Below the pieces are notes generated by a model, which worked only from the letters and a program-made list of their open reading frames with translations, was not told the DNA's origin and searched no databases. Of a stretch of DNA of 64,000 nt, positions 34,301-45,398 are shown piece by piece; position 1 is the stretch's first letter, and the number at the start of each line of letters is the position of its first letter. Source of the DNA: Haematococcus lacustris (Eukaryota; Chlorophyta; Chlorophyceae; Chlamydomonadales; Haematococcaceae). The translations under genes were made by a program, and so were the position numbers. The stretch covers positions 3,487,015 through 3,551,014 of the forward strand of contig JASKMD010000009.1 in assembly GCA_030144725.1 (NCBI GenBank), written 5' to 3'.

Positions 34301-37300
34301 GGGCGGGTGCGGGTAAGGGCAAGTGTGACAATGAGGGTGAGGGGGGGGGGAACGGGTGAGGGCGAGTGTGAGATGGAGGGTGAGGGGGCGGGAACGGGTG
34401 GGGGCGAGTGTGAGATGGAGGGTGAGGGTGCGGGTGCGGGTGAGGGTGCGGGTGCGGGTGAGTGTGAGATGGAGGGTGAGGGTGCGGGAACGGGTGGGGG
34501 CGAGTGTGAGATGGAGGGTGAGGGGCGGGTGCGGGTGAGGGCGAGTGTGAGATGGAGGGTGAGGGGGCGGGTGCAGGAACGGGTGATGGCGAGTGTGAGA
34601 TGGAGGGTGAGAGGGCGGGTGCGGGTGAGGGCAAGTGTGAGATGGAGGGTGAGGGGGCAGGTGCAGGTGAGGGCGAGTGTGAGAATGAGGGTGAGGGGGG
34701 GGGTGCAGGAACGGGTGAGGGCGAGTGTGAGATGGAGGGTGAGGGGGCGGGTGCGGGTGAGGGCAAGTGTGAGATGGAGGGTGAGGGGGCGGGTGTGGGT
34801 GCGGGTGAGTGTGAGATGGAGGGTGAGGGGGCGTGTGCGGGTGAGGGCAAGTGTGAGATGGAGGGTGAGGGGGCGGGTGCGGGTGAGGGCAAGTGTGAGA
34901 TGGAGGGTGAGGGGGCAGGTGCGGGTGAGGGCGAGTGTGAGATTGAGGGTGAGGGGGGGGGTGCGGGAACGGGTGATGGCGAGTGTGAGATGGAGGGTGA
35001 GGGGGCGGGTGCGGGTGAGGGCGAGTGTGAGATGGAGGGTGAGGGGGCGGGTGCGGGTGAGGGCAAGTGTGAGATGGAGGGTGAGGGGGCGGGTGCGGGT
35101 GAGGGCAAGTGTGAGAATGAGGGTGAGGGGGGGGGTTGCAGGAACGGGTGATGGCGAGTGTGAGATGGAGGGTGAGAGGGCGGGTGCGGGTGAGTGTGAG
35201 ATGGAGGGTGAGGGGGCGTGTGCGGGTGAGGGCAAGTGTGAGATGGAGGGTGAGGGGGCGGGTGCGGGTGAGGGCAAGTGTGAGATGGAGGGTGAGGGGG
35301 CAGGTGCGGGTGAGGGCGAGTGTGAGAATGAGGGTGAGGGGGGGGGTGCGGGAACGGGTGAGGGCGAGTGTGAGATGGAGGGTGAGGGGGCGGGTACGGG
35401 TGAGGGCGAGTGTGAGTGTGAGAATGAGGGTGAGGGGGCAGGTGCGGGAACGGGTGAGGGCGAGTGTGAGATGGAGGGTGAGGGGGCGGGTGCGGGTGAG
35501 GGCGAGTGTGAGATTGAGGGTGAGGGTGCGGGAACGGGTGAGGGCGAGTGTGAGATGGAGGGTGAGGGGGCGGGGGCGGGTGAGGGCGAGTGTGAGATGG
35601 AGGGTGAGGGGGCGGGTGCGGGTGAGGGCAAGTGTGAGATGGAGGGTGAGGGGGCGGGTGCGGGTGAGGGCAAGTGTGAGATGGAGGGTGAGGGGGCAGG
35701 TGCGGGTGAGGGCGAGTGTGAGAATGAGGGTGAGGGGGGGGGTGCGGGAACGGGTGAGGGCGAGTGTGAGATGGAGGGTGAGGGTGCGGGTGCGGGTGCG
35801 GGTGAGTGTGAGATGGAGGGTGATGGGGCGGGTGCGGGTGAGGGCGAGTGTGAGATGGAGGGTGAGGGGGCGGGTACGGGTGAGGGCGAGTGTGAGTGTG
35901 AGAATGAGGGTGAGGGGGCGGGTGCAGGTGAGGGCGAGTGTGAGATGGAGGGTGAGGGTGCGGGAACGGGTGAGGGCAAGTGTGAGATGGAGGGTGAGGG
36001 GGCGGGTGCGGGTGAGGGCAAGTGTGAGATGGAGGGTGAGGGGGCAGGTGCGGGTGAGGGCGAGTGTGAGAATGAGGGTGAGGGGGGGGGTGCGGGAACG
36101 GGTGAGGGCGAGTGTGAGATGGAGGGTGAGGGGGCGGGTACGGGTGAGGGCGAGTGTGAGTGTGAGAATGAGGGTGAGGGGGCGGGTGCGGGTGAGGGCA
36201 AGTGTGAGATGGAGGGTGAGGGGGCGGGTGCGGGTGAGGGCGAGTGTGAGGTGGAGGGTGAGGGGGCGGGTGCGGGTGAGGGCAAGTGTGAGATGGAGGG
36301 TGAGGGTGCGGGTGCGGGTGAGGGCAAGTGTGAGAACGAGGGTGAGGGGGCGGGTGCGGGTGAGGGCAAGTGTGAGATGGAGGGTGAGGGGGCGGGTGCG
36401 GGTGAGGGCAAGTGTGAGATGGAGGGTGAGGGGGCGGGTGCGGGTGAGGGCAAGTGTGAGATGGAGGGTGAGGGGGCGGGTGCGGGTGAGGGCGAGTGTG
36501 AGAATGAGGGTGAGGGGGGGGGTTGCAGGAACGGGTGATGGCGAGTGTGAGATGGAGGGTGAGAGGGCGGGTGCGGGTGCGGGTGAGTGTGAAATGGAGG
36601 GTGAGGGTGTGGGTATGGGCAAGTGTGAGAATGAGGGTGAGGGGGGGGGTGCAGGTGAGGGCGAGTGTGAGATGGAGGGTGAGGGGGCAGGTGCGGGTGA
36701 GGGCAAGTGTGAGATGGAGGGTGAGGGGGCAGGTGCGGGTATGGGCAAGTGTGAGAATGAGGGTGAGGGGGGGGGGGAACGGGTGATGGCGAGTGTGAGA
36801 TGGAGGGTGAGGGTGCGGGAACGGGTGGGGGCGAGTGTGAGATGGAGGGTGAGGGGGCGGGTGCGGGTTAGGGCGAGTGTGAGGTGGAGGGTGAGGGTGC
36901 GGGAACGGGTGGGGGCGAGTGTGAGATGGAGGGTGAGGGGGCGGGTGCGGGTGAGGGCAAGTGTGAGAATGAGGGTGAGGTGGGGGGTGCGGGTGAGGGC
37001 GAGTGTGAGAATGAGGGTGAGGGGGGGGGTGCAGGAACGGGTGATGGCGAGTGTGAGATGGAGGGTGAGGGGGCGGGTGCGGGTGAGGGCAAGTGTGAGA
37101 TGGAGGGTGAGGGGGCGGGTGCGGGTGAGGGCGAGTGTGATGTTGAGGGTGAGAGGGGGGTGCGGGAACGGGTGAGGGCGAGTGTGAGATGGAGGGTGAG
37201 GGGGCGGGTGCGGGTGAGGGCGAGTGTGAGAATGAGGGTGAGGGGGCGGGTGCGGGTGAGGGCGAGTGTGAGATTGAGGGTGAGGGGGCGGGTGGGGGTG

Positions 37301-40300
37301 AGGGCGAGTGTGAGATGGAGGGTGAGGGGGCGGGTGCGGGTGTGGGCAAGTGTGAGATTGAGGGTGAGGGGGCAGGTGCGGGTGATGGGCAAGTGTGAGA
37401 TGGAGGGTGAGGGGGCGGGTGCGGGTGAGGGCGAGTGTGAGAATGAGGGTGAGGGGGCGGGTGCAGGTGAGGGCGAGTGTGAGATGGAGGGTGAGGGGGC
37501 GGGTGGGGGTGAGGGCGAGTGTGAGATGGAGGGTGAGGGGGCGGGTGCGGGTGAGGGCAAGTGTGAGATGGAGGGTGAGGGGGCAGGTGCGGGTATGGGC
37601 AAGTGTGAGAATGAGGGTGAGGGGGGGGGGGGAACGGGTGATGGCGAGTGTGAGATGGAGGGTGAGGGTGCGGGAACGGGTGGGGGCGAGTGTGAGATGG
37701 AGGGTGAGGGGGCGGGTGCGGGTGAGGGCGAGTGTGAGGTGGAGGGTGAGGGTGCGGGAACGGGTGGGGGCGAGTGTGAGATGGAGGGTGAGGGGGCGGG
37801 TGCGGGTGAGGGCAAGTGTGAGATGGAGGGTGAGGGGGCGGGTGCGGGTGAGGGCGAGTGTGATGTTGAGGGTGAGAGGGGGGTGCGGGAACGGGTGAGG
37901 GCGAGTGTGAGATGGAGGGTGAGGGGGCGGGTGCGGGTGAGGGCGAGTGTGAGATGGAGGGTGAGGGGGCGGGTGCGGGTGAGGGCGAGTGTGAGATGGA
38001 GGGTGAGGGGGCGGGTGCGGGTGAGGGCAAGTGTGAGATGGAGGGTGAGGGTGCGGGTGCGGGTGAGGGCGAGTGTGAGAATGAGGGTGAGGGGGGGGGT
38101 TGCAGGAACGGGTGAGGGCGAGTGAGATGGAGGGTGAGCGGCGGTGCGGGTGCGGGTGAGTGTGAAATGGAGGGTGAGGGTGTGGGTATGGGCAAGTGTG
38201 AGAATGAGGGTGAGGGGGGGGGGGAACGGGTGAGGGCGAGTGTGAGATGGAGGGTGAGGGGGCGGGTGCGGGTGAGGGCAAGTGTAAGATGGAGGGTGAG
38301 GGGGCGGGTGCGGGTGAGGGCGAGTGTGAGAATGAGGGTGAGGGGGGGGGTGCGGGGGTGGGCGAGTGTGAGATGGAGGGTGAGGGAGGCGGGTGCGGGT
38401 GAGGGCGAGTGTGAGATGGAGGGTGAGGGGGCGGGTGCGGGTGAGGGCAAGTGTGAGATGGAGGGTGAGGGGGCGGGTGCGGGTGAGGGCGAGTGTGAGA
38501 TGGAGGGTGAGGGGGCGGGTGTGGGTGCGGGTGAGTGTGAGATGGAGGGTGATCAGGCGTGTGCGGGTGAGGGCAAGTGTGAGATGGAGGGTGAGGGGGC
38601 GGGTGCGGGTGAGGGCGAGTGTGAGATTGAGGGTGAGGGGGCGGGTGCGGGTGAGGGCGAGTGTGAGATGGAGGGTGAGGGGGCGGGTGCGGGTGAGGGC
38701 GAGTGTGAGAATGAGGGTGAGGGGGGGGGTGCAGGAACGGGTGAGTGTGAGATGGAGGGTGATGGGGCGTGTGCGGGTGAGGGCAAGTGTGAGATGGAGG
38801 GTGAGGGGGCGGGTGGGGGTGAGGGCAAGTGTGAGATGGAGGGTGAGGGGGCAGGTGCGGGTGAGGGCGAGTGTGAGATGGAGGGTGAGGGGGGGGGTGC
38901 AGGAACGGGTGAGTGTGAGATGGAGGGTGATGGGGCGTGTGCGGGTGAGGGCAAGTGTGAGATGGAGGGTGAGGGGGCGGGTGGGGGTGAGGGCAAGTGT
39001 GAGATGGAGGGTGAGGGGGCAGGTGCGGGTGAGGGCGAGTGTGAGAATGAGGGTGAGGGGGGGGGGGCAGGAACGGGTGAGTGTGAGATGGAGGGTGAGG
39101 GGGCGTGTGCGGGTGAGGGCAAGTGTGAGATGGAGGGTGAGGGGGCGGGTGCGGGTGAGGGCGAGTGTGAGAATGAGGGTGAGGGGGCGGGTGCAGGTGA
39201 GGGCGAGTGTGAGATGGAGGGTGAGGGGGCGGGTGCGGGTGAGGGCGAGTGTGAGATGGAGGGTGAGGGGGCGGGTGGGGGTGAGGGCGAGTGTGAGATG
39301 GAGGGTGAGGGGGCGGGTGCGGGTGAGGGCAAGTGTGAGATGGAGGGTGAGGGGGCAGGTGCGGGTATGGGCAAGTGTGAGATGGAGGGTGAGGGGGCGG
39401 GTGAGGGTGAGGGCGAGTGTGAGAATGAGGGTGAGGGGGCGGGTGCGGGTGAGGGCGAGTGTGAGATGGAGGGTGAGGGGGCGGGTGCGGGTGAGGGCGA
39501 GTGTGAGATGGAGGGTGAGGGGGCGGGTGCGGGTGTGGGCAAGTGTGAGATGGAGGGTGAGGGGGCAGGTGGAGGGTGCGGGAACGGGTGGGGCGAGTGT
39601 GAGATGGAGGGTGAGGGGGCGGGTGCGGGTGAGGGCGAGTGTGAGGTGGAGGGTGAGGGTGCGGGAACGGGTGGGGGCGAGTGTGAGATGGAGGGTGAGG
39701 GGGCGGGTGCGGGTGAGGGCAAGTGTGAGAATGAGGGTGAGGTGGGGGGTGCGGGTGAGGGCGAGTGTGAGAATGAGGGTGAGGGGGGGGGTGCAGGAGC
39801 GGGTGATGGCGAGTGTGAGATGGAGGGTGAGGGGGCGGGTGCGGGTGAGGGCAAGTGTGAGATGGAGGGTGAGGGGGCGGGTGCGGGTGAGGGCGAGTGT
39901 GATGTTGAGGGTGAGAGGGGGGTGCGGGAACGGGTGAGGGCGAGTGTGAGATGGAGGGTGAGGGGGCGGGTGCGGGTGAGGGCGAGTGTGAGATGGAGGG
40001 TGAGGGGGCGGGTGCGGGTGAGGGCGAGTGTGAGATGGAGGGTGAGGGGGCGGGTGCGGGTGAGGGCAAGTGTGAGATGGAGGGTGAGGGTGCGGGTGCG
40101 GGTGAGGGCGAGTGTGAGAATGAGGGTGAGGGGGGGGGTTGCAGGAACGGGTGATGGCGAGTGTGAGATGGAGGGTGAGAGGGCGGGTGCGGGTGCGGGT
40201 GAGTGTGAAATGGAGGGTGAGGGTGTGGGTATGGGCAAGTGTGAGAATGAGGGTGAGGGGGGGGGGGAACGGGTGAGGGCGAGTGTGAGATGGAGGGTGA

Positions 40301-43300
40301 GGGGGCGGGTGCGGGTGAGGGCAAGTGTGAGATGGAGGGTGAGGGGGCGGGTGCGGGTGAGGGCGAGTGTGAGAATGAGGGTGAGGGGGGGGGTGCAGGA
40401 ACGGGTGAGGGCGAGTGTGAGATGGAGGGTGAGGGAGGCGGGTGCGGGTGAGGGCGAGTGTGAGATGGAGGGTGAGGGGGCGGGTGCGGGTGAGGGCAAG
40501 TGTGAGATGGAGGGTGAGGGGGCGGGTGCGGGTGAGGGCGAGTGTGATGTTGAGGGTGAGAGGGGGGTGCGGGAACGGGTGAGGGCGAGTGTGAGATGGA
40601 GGGTGAGGGGGCGGGTGCGGGTGAGGGCGAGTGTGAGATGGAGGGTGAGGGGGCGGGTGCGGGTGAGGGCGAGTGTGAGATGGAGGGTGAGGGGGCGGGT
40701 GCGGGTGAGGGCAAGTGTGAGATGGAGGGTGAGGGTGCGGGTGCGGGTGAGGGCGAGTGTGAGAATGAGGGTGAGGGGGGGGGTTGCAGGAACGGGTGAT
40801 GGCGAGTGTGAGATGGAGGGTGAGAGGGCGGGTGCGGGTGCGGGTGAGTGTGAAATGGAGGGTGAGGGTGTGGGTATGGGCAAGTGTGAGAATGAGGGTG
40901 AGGGGGGGGGGGAACGGGTGAGGGCGAGTGTGAGATGGAGGGTGAGGGGGCGGGTGCGGGTGAGGGCAAGTGTGAGATGGAGGGTGAGGGGGCGGGTGCG
41001 GGTGAGGGCGAGTGTGAGAATGAGGGTGAGGGGGGGGGTGCAGGAACGGGTGAGGGCGAGTGTGAGATGGAGGGTGAGGGAGGCGGGTGCGGGTGAGGGC
41101 GAGTGTGAGATGGAGGGTGAGGGGGCGGGTGCGGGTGAGGGCAAGTGTGAGATGGAGGGTGAGGGGGCGGGTGCGGGTGAGGGCGAGTGTGAGATGGAGG
41201 GTGAGGGGGCGGGTGTGGGTGCGGGTGAGTGTGAGATGGAGGGTGATCAGGCGTGTGCGGGTGAGGGCAAGTGTGAGATGGAGGGTGAGGGGGCGGGTGC
41301 GGGTGAGGGCGAGTGTGAGATGGAGGGTGAGGGGGCGGGTGCGGGTGAGGGCGAGTGTGAGATGGAGGGTGAGGGGGCGGGTGCGGGTGAGGGCGAGTGT
41401 GAGAATGAGGGTGAGGGGGGGGGTGCAGGAACGGGTGAGTGTGAGATGGAGGGTGATGGGGCGTGTGCGGGTGAGGGCAAGTGTGAGATGGAGGGTGAGG
41501 GGGCGGGTGGGGGTGAGGGCAAGTGTGAGATGGAGGGTGAGGGGGCAGGTGCGGGTGAGGGCGAGTGTGAGATGGAGGGTGAGGGGGGGGGTGCAGGAAC
41601 GGGTGAGTGTGAGATGGAGGGTGATGGGGCGTGTGCGGGTGAGGGCAAGTGTGAGATGGAGGGTGAGGGGGCGGGTGGGGGTGAGGGCAAGTGTGAGATG
41701 GAGGGTGAGGGGGCAGGTGCGGGTGAGGGCGAGTGTGAGAATGAGGGTGAGGGGGGGGGGGCAGGAACGGGTGAGTGTGAGATGGAGGGTGAGGGGGCGT
41801 GTGCGGGTGAGGGCAAGTGTGAGATGGAGGGTGAGGGGGCGGGTGCGGGTGAGGGCGAGTGTGAGAATGAGGGTGAGGGGGCGGGTACGGGTGAGGGCAA
41901 GTGTGAGATGGAGGGTGAGGGGGCGGGGGCGGGTGAGGGCGAGTGTGAGATGGAGGGTGAGGGGGCGGGTGTGGGTGCGGGTGAGTGTGAGATGGAGGGT
42001 GATGGGGCGTGTGCGGGTGAGGGCAAGTGTGAGATGGAGGGTGAGGGGGCGGGTGCGGGTGAGGGCGAGTGTGAGAATGAGGGTGAGGGGGCGGGTACGG
42101 GTGAGGGCAAGTGTGAGATGGAGGGTGAGGGGGCGGGGGCGGGTGAGGGCGAGTGTGAGATGGAGGGTGAGGGGGCGGGTGTGGGTGCGGGTGAGTGTGA
42201 GATGGAGGGTGATGGGGCGTGTGCGGGTGAGGGCAAGTGTGAGATGGAGGGTGAGGGGGCGGGTGCGGGTGAGGGCAAGTGTGAGATGGAGGGTGAGGGG
42301 GCAGGTGCGGGTGAGGGCGAGTGTGAGATGGAGGGTGAGGGGGCGTGTGCGGGTGAGGGCAAGTGTGAGATGGAGGGTGAGGGGGCGGGTGCGGGTGAGG
42401 GCAAGTGTGAGATGGAGGGTGAGGGGGCAGGTGCGGGTGAGGGCGAGTGTGAGAATGAGGGTGAGGGGGGGGGTGCAGGAACGGGTGAGTGTGAGATGGA
42501 GGGTGATGGGGCGTGTGCGGGTGAGGGCAAGTGTGAGATGGAGGGTGAGGGGGCGGGTGCGGGTGAGGGCGAGTGTGAGAATGAGGGTGAGGGGGCGGGT
42601 ACGGGTGAGGGCAAGTGTGAGATGGAGGGTGAGGGGGCGGGTGCGGGTAAGGGTGAGGGCGAGTGTGAGATGGAGGGTGAGGGGGCGGGTGCGGGTGAGG
42701 GCGAGTGTGAGATGGAGGGTGAGGGGGCGGGTGCGGGTAAGGGTGAGGGCGAGTGTGAGATGGAGGGTGAGGGGGCGGGTGTGGGTGAGGGCGAGTGTGA
42801 GAATGAGGGTGAGGTGGGGGGTGGGAGGTGCGGGGACGGGTGAGGGCAAGTGTGGCATGGAGGGTGAGGGGGCGGGTGCGGGTGAGGGCGAGTGTGAGAT
42901 GGAGGGTGAGGGGGCGGGTGCGGGTAAGGGTGATGGCGAGTGTGAGATGGAGGGTGAGGGGGCGGGTGCGGGTGAGGGCGAGTGTGAGAATGAGGGTGAG
43001 GTGGGGGGTGCGGGGTGCGGGGACGGGTGAGGGCAAGTGTGAGATGGAGGGTGAGGGGACGGGTGAGGGCAAGTGTGAGATGGAGGGTGAGGGGGCGGGT
43101 GCGGGTAAGGGTGAGGGCGAGTGTGAGATGGAGGGTGAGGGGGCTGGTGCGGGTGAGGGCGAGTGCGAGATGGAGGGTGAGGGGGCGGGTGCGGGTAAGG
43201 GTGAGGCCGAGTGTGAGATTTGAGGGTGAGGTGGGGGGTGGGAGGTGCGGGGACGGGTGAGGGCAAGTGTGAGATGGAGGGTGAGGGGGCGAGTTCGGGT

Positions 43301-45135
43301 GAGGGGAGTGTGAGATGGAGGGTGAGGGGTGAGGGGGCGGGTGCGGGTGCGGGTGAGGGCGAGTGTGAGATTGTGGGTGAGGGGGCGGGTGCGGGTGTGG
43401 GTGAGTGTGAGTGTGAGATTGTGGGTGAGGGGGCGGGTGCGGGTGTGGGTGAGTGTGAGGTTGAGGGTGAGGGGGCGGGTGTGGGTTAAGGGGGGTGGCT
43501 ATGACCCACCTGGCCCTGGTGCCTGGGCAGCTGTGTGTTGAGGTCCCAGAAGCGCACGCTGGTGTCCCCTGACCCGCTAGCCAGCTGGCGGCCATCAGGG
43601 CTAAAGGAAACCTGCAGGGCCAGGGTCGGGAAAGTCAGGCAGGCAGTCACTGTGCCATACCAATGTACTGCCCATCCTGGTGGCGCTGGGGACAGACAGC
43701 AAGGGGTGAGCAGTGTGACTCTGGTGCAGCCCACTGTGCCGCCGCTGTGCTGCTCACTGCACTGTGCTGGTCCCTGGAGCTGAAAGCAGCCACTGAGTGG
43801 GCAGCAGGTGCGCGCTGCTGGTCGGGCTGCCTTGTGAAGCAGCACCCCCCAGGGGGCCTTTGCATGCCCTGCCGCCCCCGCCGCCCCCTGACTCACTGAC
43901 AGCACAGACTCAGAGTGGCCAGGCATGGAGGCGGTGCAGCGGGCCACGGGGCGCACCCGGAACACAGCCTGCAGCAGCACCGCCCAGCCAAGCAGCACTG
44001 ACCTCCACCCAGACCCTGGCTGCGAGGCAGGCTGCCTGCACCTTACCCACCCGCCTGCCTACAGCGAGCTCCAGGCACTGCTCAAGGCTCCAGCAGCACC
44101 CACCTGATGCCTGGCTTAATCCTTACAGAGCCCAACTCCTGCCAACCCTCCTGCCCTGCTGCCACCTCCCCTCCCCCCCTGCCCTTGCCGAACTGACCTG
44201 GGGCTGGTACACCACCTTCAGCACGCTCTCCACGCTGACGCCCTGCTGGCTGAGGTGCACCCCCAGCTCACTGGACAGCTCCTGCAGCCAGCGGCAGCAG
44301 CAGGGCCTCAGCGGCAGTCTGGAGACGTTTGGAGGGCCACTAGACAGGGTGGGAGTAGGGTCAGCAGGGTTGGCAGCGGCGGCAGGGTCAGAGGGGCGGC
44401 AGGGGCGGCAGGGTCAGAGGGGCGGCAGGGGCGGCAGGGTCAGAGGGGCGACAGAGGGTCAGAGGCTCAGCGCGGGGTGGCAGGGTAAGGGGAGCAAGGT
44501 AGGGGTGAGGGAGAAGGAGCCCCTTGCATTGGGGAGTCAGGGCCCTCACACCTTGCCTAGCCTGGCCCAGCTTGGCCTAGCCTGACCTATTGCCGCCACA
44601 CCTGCTCCTGGATATGGAAGGCATAGGGCAGCTTCTCCTCAGCCTGCAGCAGCCCATTGAGCAGCGTTTCCAGTTGCTCTGGGGTAACGCTGGCAGGCAC
44701 GTCCAGCTGAGGCCCTGCAGCCACACCGCAACACACAGCTACAGCTGGCAGTCGGAGAGCAAGCCTCTTGGGGCTGGTTGGCTGGCAGCCGCCTGGCTCT
44801 GCACTCTCGCTCAGGCTCTCAACCGGGTGGCCAAGGCCTGCTCATCATCCTGGTGGCCCCTATCCTCCCTCGCCCCCTTCGCCCCACAGGGAGGCACAGG
44901 CACGCAGCTGCCTGGCGCTTCATGCACTAGGCTAGCATCTCGTGCTCACGTGACCGCGACTCTCCGCCTCTGTCGAGTTGCCAATTGCACCTGTGCTCTC
45001 GCCCGTAGCCGCCTGGAACTGGATGATGACATTCCCGCTCACGGCCTTCTCGTATGCCGCGGCGGCAGCCAGCTTTGCTTTTGTGGCATTGGACTCGTCA
45101 GGCTTCGTCTTCTTGCGTGGTGGGTCTGCTGCCAT
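28366..45135 (-). CDS. NLE1: Notchless homologue, WD40 ribosome-assembly factor (NLE1/Rsa4)
   Basis: Fourteen exons: 44991-45135, 44602-44714, 44198-44281, 43897-43968, 43510-43611, 33016-33062, 32814-32919, 32279-32469, 31584-31694, 30568-30703, 30267-30392, 29419-29478, 29110-29166, 28366-28449. They sum to 478 codons (477 residues; human NLE1 is about 485) and every phase agrees. The N-terminus holds the NLE domain (NVIIQFQAATGESTG; LDVPASVTPEQLETLLNGLL; LPYAFHIQ; VSVESVLKVVYQPQ), which in yeast Rsa4 binds the AAA+ ATPase Rea1/Midasin to drive pre-60S maturation. A run of WD40 blades follows (e.g. SGSGDTSVRFWDL, TGDMDGAIYVWNP, SGSRDTTVSVWDA, SASFDKSIKLWDG, SASKDSTLKVWDM, GGKDHVIKLWRH-stop). 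Intron 5 spans 33063-43509 (10,447 bp) and is almost entirely minisatellite. The start is divergent from the SMYD4-like gene, with ATGs 263 bp apart. Confidence 0.95.
29497..30100. repeat. GGGTGGGCAGG minisatellite in NLE1 intron
   Basis: About 600 bp of tandem units built from GTGGGCAGG and GGCGGGTGGGTGG with irregular period (mostly 8-24 bp), between NLE1 exons 11 and 12. G-rich on the + strand, so the NLE1 transcript is C-rich. Long Gly/Val/Arg ORFs across it are artefacts. Confidence 0.9.
30443..30565. repeat. CCCCCTGCTGC repeat in NLE1 intron
   Basis: About ten imperfect copies of CCCCCTGCTGC adjacent to the exon 10 donor. Confidence 0.8.
31471..31562. repeat. CCCGC pentanucleotide repeat in NLE1 intron
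   Basis: About 18 copies of CCCGC, starting about 20 bp from the exon 9 donor at 31583. Extremely GC-rich. Confidence 0.9.
33219..33357. repeat. Detached block of the NLE1 intron minisatellite
   Basis: About three units of the same 42-bp family as the main array. It opens with GTTCATAGTGGGCAAGTGTG, exactly as the main array does at about 34130. About 770 bp of unique sequence, including a small TIR element, now separate the two blocks. Confidence 0.8.
33358..33532. mobile_element. Small terminal-inverted-repeat element (MITE-like), 175 bp
   Basis: The left end GTAACGTGCGGGAGTTCTCA and the reverse complement of the right end, GTTACGTGCGGGCAGTTCGC, match over about 22 positions with two substitutions and one indel. 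The interior contains a second hairpin (CCACTGTACCCT / AGGGTACCTTGTGG). No target-site duplication is clear and no ORF is present. It sits between the two blocks of the NLE1 intron satellite. Confidence 0.45.
34135..43495. repeat. 9.4-kb G/C-asymmetric 42-bp minisatellite filling NLE1 intron 5
   Basis: More than 200 tandem units, most 42 bp long and built of 6-bp submotifs (GGTGAG, GGGGCG, GGTGCG, GGTGAG, GGCGAG, TGTGAG, ATGGAG), with shorter and longer variants. The + strand is almost purely G/A/T with few C. Higher-order copies exist: a GTGATGTTGAGGG variant recurs at 37139, 37862, 39901 and 40546, and a GGTGATCAGGCG variant at 38551 and 41245 (spacing about 2,694 bp). Because period and submotifs are multiples of 3, five of six frames are open for kilobases, giving spurious ORFs of up to about 3,000 codons on the minus strand. 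Those are not genes: they overlap in several frames and show no domains. Confidence 0.97.
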
Positions 45136-45398
45136 GAAGCACGCTTATGCCCGTTCACTGTCGGCTATGGGTGCGGCACACTGTCGGCTATGGGTGCGGG
45201 TGCTGTCTTTGCTTGTCCTGCTCGGTGTTGCTCAAACGCTAAGCTGGCTGCGCTTCCCGCTAGATGAAGGCCGCAACAAAGAAAGTTGTTGCACCTGGAT
45301 ATTTGCTGGTGTGCGATTACAACTCTTGCTTTATTTTGGAGTAGCATGAGGGCTGTAGGGATTGGAACTTGGCGTGCGATGTGTTCAGTTGACGGCCC
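45136..45398. promoter_or_regulatory. Divergent promoter, NLE1 / SMYD4-like
   Basis: The ATGs of the two genes are 263 bp apart on opposite strands, so this region must supply both promoters and 5' UTRs. Within it CACTGTCGGCTATGGGTGCGG occurs twice with a 23-bp spacing (45156-45176 and 45179-45199), a possible duplicated factor-binding site. No TATA box was recognised. Confidence 0.4.

Noticed and set aside
34071..43595. Very long ORFs (up to about 2,980 codons on the minus strand, 1,573 on the plus strand)
   Set aside because: They are products of a 42-bp tandem repeat with few stop triplets, are open in several frames at once, have no domains, and lie inside an NLE1 intron.
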